A stretch of DNA of 10,244 nucleotides from Pseudomonadota bacterium (lineage in GTDB: Bacteria > Pseudomonadota > Alphaproteobacteria > Rhizobiales > Beijerinckiaceae): the NCBI GenBank assembly GCA_023452965.1, contig JAEXUU010000374.1:1-10244 (forward strand), in the 5' to 3' direction. The translations under genes were made by a program, and so were the position numbers. The notes under the pieces are model-generated. The model was not told the DNA's origin and ran no database searches. It worked only from the letters and a program-made list of their open reading frames with translations. Shown one piece after another: positions 6,334 through 10,244 of the stretch (position 1 is the first letter of the stretch; every line of letters starts with the position of its first letter).

Positions 6334-6644
6334 TGGGTCGCTCCTGCCTTGCGCTCGTCTTCGAGATGATAGGTCGGCGTGTAGTCGCTTCGCATGTTCT
6401 GGACATGGACATGGCTGCCGGCGGCGATGGCGACCGTCGCGACGCCGATGGGCGCGCCGTATTTCAGGATCTTTTCGCCGGGCGCGATCGCCCGGCGAGC
6501 GACCTTGTGTGCCAGGGGCACATCGCGGTCGAGCGTCGCCGCGCCCGTTCCGGTCTCGATCGCCTCGCCGGCTGGCAGGCGGGTGCGCGCGACGAAGACG
6601 TTGTCGCGGGCGTCGAGCAGGATCAGGCGCGGGTCATGGGTCAT
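6330..6644 (-). CDS. UxaA/SuyA-family dehydratase small subunit, SAF domain
   Basis: The 104-aa product is a single SAF domain, equivalent to the N-terminal domain of altronate dehydratase and to SuyA-type small subunits. Core motifs are LLDARDNVFVARTRLPAGE (9-27), VPLAHKVARRAIAPGEKILKYGAPIG (42-67) and AAGSHVHVQNM (74-84). The HKVA...GE.I.KYG..IG and HVHVQN blocks are the family hallmark. The domain is thought to help bind the acid substrate and to pair with the large subunit encoded immediately downstream. The start overlaps the RraA-like stop by one base (TGATG) without its own Shine-Dalgarno, so translation is probably coupled. The end overlaps the large-subunit start by 4 bp. Such tight linkage supports a heteromeric enzyme. 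Confidence 0.9.
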   Translation of the reverse strand: MTHDPRLILLDARDNVFVARTRLPAGEAIETGTGAATLDRDVPLAHKVARRAIAPGEKILKYGAPIGVATVAIAAGSHVHVQNMRSDYTPTYHLEDERKAGATQ

Positions 6645-7291
6645 CAGAACTTGCCGAACTGCAGATAGGCCTGCTGGGGATCGGTTCCGGCGAGGATCGC
6701 AGTGCGGACCTTGTTCTCGGCGGTGATCGCGGTCTCGGACTTGGTCAGCACTTCCTCGATGATCTCGGCGGGAATGCGGACGACGCCGTCGCGGTCGGCC
6801 AGGATGTAGTCGCCCGGGCGGATCCAGACATCGCCGATCTTGATCGGCTCGTCGACCGCCTTGGGCTGCCAGAAGCCGACGATGTCGCGCGGCGTATAGG
6901 CCTTGAAATAGACCTGATAGCCCATGTCGATCATGAACTCGGTGTCGCGGGCGAGGCCGTCGATGACGCAGCCGCGCACGCCCTTGTTCTTCAGCGTCTC
7001 GGCCGAGAGCTCACCCATCAGCGCGCAGCCCTCGGTGTTGGGCTGGCAGACCCAGACATGGCCGGGCTTGGCGCGCGAGAGCAGGCCGGTCCAGGCCAGC
7101 AGTGTCTCATGCGCGTCGAACTCGCCGGTCTTGCCCTCGAGGGTGAAGGCCGGACCCGCCAGCTTGGTGCCGGGCAGGAGCGGACGCAGCTCCGGCGGCA
7201 GGGTGAAGTCCTTCAGCCCCATTTCGCGCAGAATGTCGTGGATCACGCCGGTGTAGCAGCGCTCGAGGCGCTCGGTCAGCTGGTCGACCAT
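6644..7291 (-). CDS. RraA-like / 4-hydroxy-4-methyl-2-oxoglutarate aldolase family protein
   Basis: This 215-aa protein is the first gene of the three-gene operon. The family includes class II HMG/CHA aldolases, which cleave 4-hydroxy-4-substituted-2-oxo-acids to pyruvate plus a second product, and RraA, the RNase E inhibitor, which lacks aldolase residues. The metal/substrate motif is intact: MGELSAETLKNKGVRGCVIDGLARD with R115-D116, followed by YFKAYTPRD and DRDGVVRIP (166-174). This favours an enzyme over an RNase E inhibitor. Some divergent members decarboxylate oxaloacetate or act on other keto-acids. A strong Shine-Dalgarno TGGAGG sits 4 nt before the ATG. Linkage to a UxaA-type dehydratase suggests it acts on the 2-keto acid that enzyme produces. 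Substrate not determinable here. Confidence 0.88.
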   Translation of the reverse strand: MVDQLTERLERCYTGVIHDILREMGLKDFTLPPELRPLLPGTKLAGPAFTLEGKTGEFDAHETLLAWTGLLSRAKPGHVWVCQPNTEGCALMGELSAETLKNKGVRGCVIDGLARDTEFMIDMGYQVYFKAYTPRDIVGFWQPKAVDEPIKIGDVWIRPGDYILADRDGVVRIPAEIIEEVLTKSETAITAENKVRTAILAGTDPQQAYLQFGKF

Positions 7292-7306
7292 GTTTCCTCC
7301 AATACG

Positions 7307-7331
7307 GGCTGCCAGAGAGAGGGCGGCAGCC
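7307..7331 (-). promoter_or_regulatory. inverted repeat in the 5' leader of the rraA-like/uxaA operon
   Basis: GGCTGCC (7307-7313) and GGCAGCC (7325-7331) form a perfect 7-bp inverted repeat with an 11-nt spacer. It ends 6 nt before the GGAGG ribosome site (7300-7296). It could be an mRNA hairpin modulating initiation or an operator half-site pair; the sequence does not decide. Confidence 0.35.
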
Positions 7332-7360
7332 TTCGCGGCTACCTATCGCCCGTTGTCTCC

Positions 7361-7416
7361 TGCCCGGGCAAGTGTTCGTTCTGCAGCCCGGCTGTGCATC
7401 TCAAACGATTTAGATG
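7361..7416. promoter_or_regulatory. candidate operator region upstream of the rraA-like/uxaA operon
   Basis: Three dyads lie in about 56 bp. The best is 7397-7416, CATCTCAAAC|GATTTAGATG, a 20-bp CG-centred near-palindrome in which 8 of 10 half-site positions match. Next to it are CAGCCCGGCTG (7384-7394, 5-bp arms) and the perfect TGCCCGGGCA (7361-7370). The CG-centred layout resembles operators of LacI- or GntR-type sugar-acid regulators, but the regulator's family is a guess. On the minus strand TTGAGA (7405-7400) could serve as a -35 overlapping the operator. The partner -10 is not clear. Confidence 0.45.
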
Positions 7417-7454
7417 TGGCTGAATCGAGGCTAGACATGCCTCCCGTTTTTCCG

Positions 7455-7473
7455 GCGCGAGCAGCGCGCTTTT
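7455..7473. terminator. short GC hairpin with T-run, 3' of bpt
   Basis: GCGCG (7455-7459), loop AGCAG and CGCGC (7465-7469) are followed by TTTT on the plus strand. It abuts the bpt stop codon. On the minus strand, where a bpt terminator is needed, the hairpin is followed by CGGAAAAAC rather than T's. It therefore fits intrinsic termination only for plus-strand transcripts, and no plus-strand gene lies here. A weak call. Confidence 0.25.
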
Positions 7474-8219
7474 CAGCCGACGCGTTCCCAGCCCTGCGGC
7501 ATCAGCCGCTCCTGCGGCAGGAAGCGGGCCTTGTAGGCCATTTTCGGCGAACCATCGACCCAATAGCCGAGATAGACGTAAGGCAGGCCGAGCTTGCGGG
7601 CGCGCTCGACATGGTCGAGCACCATGAAGGTGCCGAGCGAGCGGATTTCCAGATCGGGATCGTAGACCGAATAGACCATGGAGAGCCCGTCGTTCAGCCG
7701 GTCGGTCAGCGCCAGCGCGTAGAGATCGCCCTGGCCGCGTCCGGTGAAGCCGCTGTCGGGGCCGCGCCGGCGGTATTCGACCAGGCTGGTCTCGACATGG
7801 GTGTCCTCGATCATCATCGCGAAATCGAGCGCCGACATCGTCGCCATGCCGCCTTCCGGGTGGCGCACGTCGAGATAGCTGCGGAACAGCGAATAATGCT
7901 CCGAACGCGGCTGCGGCGGCAGCGCTTCGCCGATCAGGTCGCTGTTGCGCGACAACACCTTGCGGAAGCCGCGCGACGGGCGGAAATCGTCGACGACGAT
8001 CCTGACCGAGACGCAGGCCCGGCAGGTCTCGCAGGCCGGACGATAGGCGATGCTCTGCGAGCGTCGGAAGCCGCCCTGCGAGAGCACATCGTTGAGGTCG
8101 CGCGCCCGGCCGCCGACGAGATGGGTGAACACCTTGCGCTCCTCGCGGCCCGGCAGATAGGGGCAAGGTGTCGGCGAGGTCAGATAGAATTGCGGAGCAT
8201 CCCGCAGGGGCCGCGTCAC
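7473..8219 (-). CDS. bpt: aspartate/glutamate leucyltransferase (arginyl/leucyl-tRNA-protein transferase)
   Basis: Bpt transfers leucine from Leu-tRNA to proteins with N-terminal Asp or Glu, marking them for ClpS/ClpAP degradation (N-degron pathway) in the cytosol. The 248-aa chain has the usual length. Its N-terminal ATE domain shows [18 protein letters not shown] (11-28) and [28 protein letters not shown] (47-74). C19 and the C63-x2-C66-x2-C69 cluster are conserved cysteines of this family. The C-terminal GNAT-like domain runs through [12 protein letters not shown] (177-188), [44 protein letters not shown] (194-237). The start is GTG at 8219-8217, with GGAG 10 nt upstream. It follows the RDD gene by 73 bp on the same strand and may be cotranscribed with it. 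Confidence 0.93.
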   Translation of the reverse strand: MTRPLRDAPQFYLTSPTPCPYLPGREERKVFTHLVGGRARDLNDVLSQGGFRRSQSIAYRPACETCRACVSVRIVVDDFRPSRGFRKVLSRNSDLIGEALPPQPRSEHYSLFRSYLDVRHPEGGMATMSALDFAMMIEDTHVETSLVEYRRRGPDSGFTGRGQGDLYALALTDRLNDGLSMVYSVYDPDLEIRSLGTFMVLDHVERARKLGLPYVYLGYWVDGSPKMAYKARFLPQERLMPQGWERVG

Positions 8220-8243
8220 GTTCGAAGGGCTCCGTCAATCGCT

Positions 8244-8268
8244 CGCAGCGAGTTTAGCACCCGCTGCG
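8244..8268 (-). other. 7-bp inverted repeat between RDD gene and bpt
   Basis: CGCAGCG (8244-8250) and CGCTGCG (8262-8268) are perfectly complementary with an 11-nt loop. They lie in the 73-bp gap between the RDD stop and the bpt start. No T-run follows on the minus strand, so it is more likely an intercistronic stem than a terminator. Confidence 0.3.
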
Positions 8269-8292
8269 GCGGCAACAAGCTCTCCACATGGG

Positions 8293-8766
8293 TCAGGCGC
8301 GTACCACCACCAGCCCGGTCAGCAGATCGTGACCGAGGCGCCGGTCGGAGCGCGCCAGCCCGCAGAGAATGTCGAGGAACCAGAGCGCGACCGTGCCGGC
8401 CGCGACATAGAAGAACAGCGCGTGCACCGCAGCCGCCAGTGCATCGGGGCGTCCGCCGGTGGCGGTCTCGACCCGGATCCCAGCCATCCGCATGCCGAAC
8501 GTCGCCTGCTTGCGCCCGCCGATCGTCAGCGCCGCATAGCCGAGCGCGACGCCGATGGTCGCTCCGCCCATCAGCAGCCATGTCAGTCCGAAGGTGACGA
8601 TACCGAGAATGCCCAGCAGGACGAGGACCATCCAGGTCAGGAAGAACAGGATGACGACGTCGCCGATCCAGGCGAAGAGCCGCGAGCCGAGCACGCCGCG
8701 CGTATCCTGCACCGGGCGCTCCTCCACGGGGAGCGTCTGCTGGCGGTAGGAAGAGGGCTGGCTCAT
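8293..8766 (-). CDS. RDD family membrane protein
   Basis: This 157-aa inner-membrane protein has three or four predicted hydrophobic segments, at about 33-57, 59-82 and 112-136. RDD signatures are present: R29-x6-D36 in SRLFAWIGDVV at the start of the first helix, the connecting block GGRKQATFGMRMAGIRV (83-99), matching the family's GxTxGkrxxGxrV consensus, and the closing RRLGHDLLTGLVVV (142-155). The function of the family is mostly unknown; some members have been linked to Na+/H+ or other transport. AAGGAAGG lies 11 nt before the ATG, and a GGTCGACC palindrome sits between it and the ATG. The leader upstream carries an unusual interleaved pair of inverted repeats (8792-8846). It may form a transcription unit with bpt, 73 bp downstream. 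Confidence 0.9.
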   Translation of the reverse strand: MSQPSSYRQQTLPVEERPVQDTRGVLGSRLFAWIGDVVILFFLTWMVLVLLGILGIVTFGLTWLLMGGATIGVALGYAALTIGGRKQATFGMRMAGIRVETATGGRPDALAAAVHALFFYVAAGTVALWFLDILCGLARSDRRLGHDLLTGLVVVRA

Positions 8767-8791
8767 CGGGTGGTCGACCTTCCTTTGTCTC

Positions 8792-8846
8792 GTGCGGGCA
8801 AGCTGCTGATCGGAATTGGCGCCCGCACCGACAATGTTTGATCAGC
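8792..8846 (-). ncRNA. candidate H-type pseudoknot in the RDD gene leader
   Basis: In the minus-strand transcript the order is GCUGAUC (8846-8840), 11 nt, GUGCGGGC (8828-8821), 9 nt, GAUCAGC (8811-8805), 5 nt, GCCCGCAC (8799-8792). The first and third segments form a perfect 7-bp stem and the second and fourth a perfect 8-bp stem. Because they interleave, the two stems make a classical H-type pseudoknot or two mutually exclusive hairpins. The element ends 25 nt before the RDD start and about 5 nt before the AAAGGAAGG ribosome site, a geometry suited to translational control. I could not match it to SAM-II, preQ1, fluoride or guanidine-III riboswitches from memory. Structure inferred, function unknown. 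Confidence 0.45.
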
Positions 8847-8923
8847 CTCCCGGTTCCGCAAGTCCGCGATGCCGAAAAGTGCAAGCGGCTTTCGCCCAGG
8901 ATCACGCACTGGTCCGTTGAGAA

Positions 8924-8974
8924 GGAGACCGATTCACGCTCCCGAAGTGTCACCGGCCGGAGCGATCGGTCTCC
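8924..8974 (-). terminator. strong bulged stem-loop across the threonine ammonia-lyase stop codon
   Basis: On the plus strand GGAGACCGAT-tca-CGCTCC (8924-8942) pairs with GGAGCGATCGGTCTCC (8959-8974). This gives 16 base pairs interrupted only by a 3-nt bulge, with a 16-nt loop that contains the TGA stop (8952-8950). In the minus-strand transcript one arm is the last coding stretch (ETDRSGR) and the other is 3' UTR, followed by the short pyrimidine run TTCTC. It probably ends or protects the mRNA 3' end, with the short T-run making Rho-independent termination uncertain. Confidence 0.5.
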
Positions 8975-10203
8975 TGGCCGCGCGGATAGATTCGCCGCGG
9001 CGCAAAACCTTCCCGGCACAGCGCCTGCTCGATCGCCGCGGTATGGTGCTCGTCGCGGGTCTCGACGGTGACGTCGAGTGTCACGCCCTTCGCCGGCACG
9101 TCGAGGAAGAGCCGGCCATGGCTGACCTCGAGGATATTGGCGCCGAGCGTGCCGAGCAGGCTCGCGACTTTGCCGAGCAGGCCCGGCCGGTCGCTGGCCG
9201 TCAGGCGGAAGGCGGCGATGCGCTGCTCGCGCTCGAGTTCGCGGACCATGATGGCAGCGAGCAGCCGCGTGTCGATATTGCCGCCGGTCAGAACGAGCCC
9301 GACCTTGCGGCCGCGATAGCGCTCCGGCTGCTGCAGCATGGCGGCGAGCCCGGACGCCCCCGCGCCCTCGGCGAGCGTATGCTGCAGGGTGGCATAGGCG
9401 TTGACGGCGCGCTCGATCAGATCCTCGCCGACCAGTACGATGTCGGAGGCCAGCTCCCTGACGATCGGCAGGGTCTGCACGCCGACCGTCTTCACCGCGA
9501 TACCCTCTGCGAGCGTCGCGCCGCCGATCGGTAGCTCGGCTGTGTGCATGGCGTTGTGGAAGGATGGGTAGAGCGCGGCCTCGATGCCGATCAGCTCGAT
9601 CCCCGGCTTCAGCGCCTTGGCGGCGACCGCATTGCCGGCCATCAGCCCGCCGCCGCCGATCGGGATCAGCAGGACGTCGAGATCCGGCGCCTCGCGCAGC
9701 ATTTCGAGCGCGACCGTGCCCTGGCCGGCCATCACCGCTGCGTCGTCATAGGGGTGGACGAAGACCAGCCCCTTCTCCTGCGCCAGCTTGCGTGCCTGCT
9801 CGGCGGCTTCGAACAGGGTTTCGCCGAAGAGCACGACCTCGGCGCCATGGGCGCGGGTGTTCTCGACCTTCACCAACGGCGTCGGCTCCGGCATTACGAT
9901 CGTCGCCGGGATGCCGAAGCGCCTGGCATGATAGGCGACCGCCTGGGCGTGATTCCCGGCCGACATCGCGATCACGCCGCGGCGCTTCTCCTCGTCTGAG
10001 AGGCTGAGCAGCTTGTTCACCGCCCCGCGTTCCTTGAACGAGGCGGTGGCCTGCATGTTCTCGTGCTTGACCAGGACCTCGGCTCCGGTGAGGGCCGAGA
10101 GGCGTGGTGCCGGCATCAGCGGCGTCTTCAGCACATGGCCTTCGATGGTGCGCGCCGCAGCCTCGATATCGGCGAAGCTGACGGCGAATGCGGTCTCTGC
10201 CAC
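8950..10203 (-). CDS. ilvA: threonine ammonia-lyase (threonine dehydratase), PLP-dependent, with C-terminal ACT domain
   Basis: This enzyme deaminates L-threonine to 2-oxobutanoate and ammonia, and often L-serine to pyruvate. 2-Oxobutanoate is the entry to isoleucine synthesis. The 417-aa chain has a fold-type II PLP domain with the Schiff-base lysine K57 in ASFKERGA, the asparagine loop SAGNHAQ (81-87), the phosphate-binding glycine loop GGGGL (183-187) and LTGGN (305-309). A single ACT domain follows at about 330-402, beginning FRLTASDRPGLLGKVASLLGTLGANILEV. One ACT domain distinguishes it from the longer E. coli IlvA regulatory region and from TdcB, which has none. The length is close to Bacillus-type IlvA. 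The start is GTG at 10203-10201 behind a GGGGGGAAAAC ribosome site. Whether it is biosynthetic or catabolic is not settled; no ilv genes are adjacent. Confidence 0.92.
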   Translation of the reverse strand: MAETAFAVSFADIEAAARTIEGHVLKTPLMPAPRLSALTGAEVLVKHENMQATASFKERGAVNKLLSLSDEEKRRGVIAMSAGNHAQAVAYHARRFGIPATIVMPEPTPLVKVENTRAHGAEVVLFGETLFEAAEQARKLAQEKGLVFVHPYDDAAVMAGQGTVALEMLREAPDLDVLLIPIGGGGLMAGNAVAAKALKPGIELIGIEAALYPSFHNAMHTAELPIGGATLAEGIAVKTVGVQTLPIVRELASDIVLVGEDLIERAVNAYATLQHTLAEGAGASGLAAMLQQPERYRGRKVGLVLTGGNIDTRLLAAIMVRELEREQRIAAFRLTASDRPGLLGKVASLLGTLGANILEVSHGRLFLDVPAKGVTLDVTVETRDEHHTAAIEQALCREGFAPRRIYPRGQETDRSGR

Positions 10204-10244
10204 GTTTTCCCCCCGGAGCGCTTTCAGACTTGGCGCGGCGACAG
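10204..10244 (-). promoter_or_regulatory. ribosome-binding site and start of the leader of the threonine ammonia-lyase gene
   Basis: A G-rich Shine-Dalgarno (CGGGGGG, 5 nt before the GTG) supports the GTG start at 10203. The remaining bases to the window edge show no promoter or gene that I can support. Confidence 0.45.

Noticed and set aside
5200..6369. 389-codon plus-strand frame opposite the UxaA-type large-subunit gene
   Set aside because: An antisense shadow rich in A, G, D, R and L with no domain. The minus-strand frame carries clear UxaA motifs.
7332..7472. Possible small gene in the gap between the rraA-like gene and bpt
   Set aside because: No start with ribosome site followed by a credible frame. 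The stretch is better explained as promoter and operator DNA.
7290..8597. 435-codon plus-strand frame opposite bpt and part of the RDD gene
   Set aside because: Antisense shadow. Bpt and RDD signatures are on the minus strand.
8792..8828. Reading the GTGCGGGC/GCCCGCAC repeat as a simple terminator of ilvA
   Set aside because: It lies well over 100 bp past the ilvA stop, lacks a T-run and interleaves with a second perfect repeat just before the RDD ribosome site, so a leader element fits better.
8924..8974. Mobile-element end or attachment site suggested by the long inverted repeat at the ilvA stop
   Set aside because: No integrase, transposase or target duplication is nearby, and the arms sit at a gene end where a stem-loop is expected.
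8216..9019. 267-codon minus-strand frame running across the RDD gene and its leader
   Set aside because: Out of frame with the RDD gene over most of its length. The product is Arg/Pro-rich and the leader part coincides with the pseudoknot rather than a conserved protein.

Overview
The window is compact, GC-rich, strongly GC3-biased bacterial chromosome. The gene families present are DUF2336, a Bpt-type leucyl/arginyl-tRNA-protein transferase, an alphaproteobacterial ParC tail and a single-ACT threonine ammonia-lyase. Together they point to an alphaproteobacterium, probably Hyphomicrobiales (a Bosea- or Methylobacterium-like lineage is my guess and cannot be proved from this sequence). There is no insertion sequence, CRISPR array, tRNA, rRNA or phage gene. 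The region reads as core chromosome with a small catabolic operon in it.

Layout. At 2-682 (+) is the 3' end of parC. It converges on a 36-codon lipoprotein gene (713-823, -) that is easily missed. A divergent spacer (824-999) leads to an HxlR-family regulator (1000-1398, +) with a single conserved cysteine. Next come a short outer-membrane beta-barrel protein (1484-2113, -) and a DUF2336 helical-repeat protein (2169-3182, -). Divergent from the latter is a Tat-exported periplasmic glucan protein of the OpgG/OpgD family (start preferred at 3472, ends 5127, +).

Convergent with opgD, and only 6 bp from it, is a tightly coupled three-gene operon on the minus strand (7291 down to 5134). In transcription order it encodes an RraA/HMG-aldolase-like protein, a SAF-domain UxaA small subunit and a UxaA/GarD-type large subunit. 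The junctions are TGATG and ATGA, so the products are probably made together. The likely role is dehydration or lyase chemistry on a hydroxy or sugar acid followed by aldol cleavage of the keto-acid; the substrate is not known. A 20-bp near-palindrome about 105 bp upstream of the first gene is a good operator candidate, but no regulator gene is adjacent.

The right part, also all minus strand, holds the threonine ammonia-lyase (10203-8950), an RDD-family membrane protein (8766-8293) and bpt (8219-7473). A strong bulged stem-loop straddles the threonine ammonia-lyase stop codon. The leader of the RDD gene contains two perfect interleaved inverted repeats that would fold as an H-type pseudoknot ending just before the ribosome-binding site. 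This leader is the most unusual non-coding signal I found.

I see no clearly new multi-gene defence or mobile system. The points most worth checking are the pseudoknot leader, the tiny lipoprotein, the split UxaA/RraA operon with its operator, and the opgD gene that lacks an opgH neighbour.
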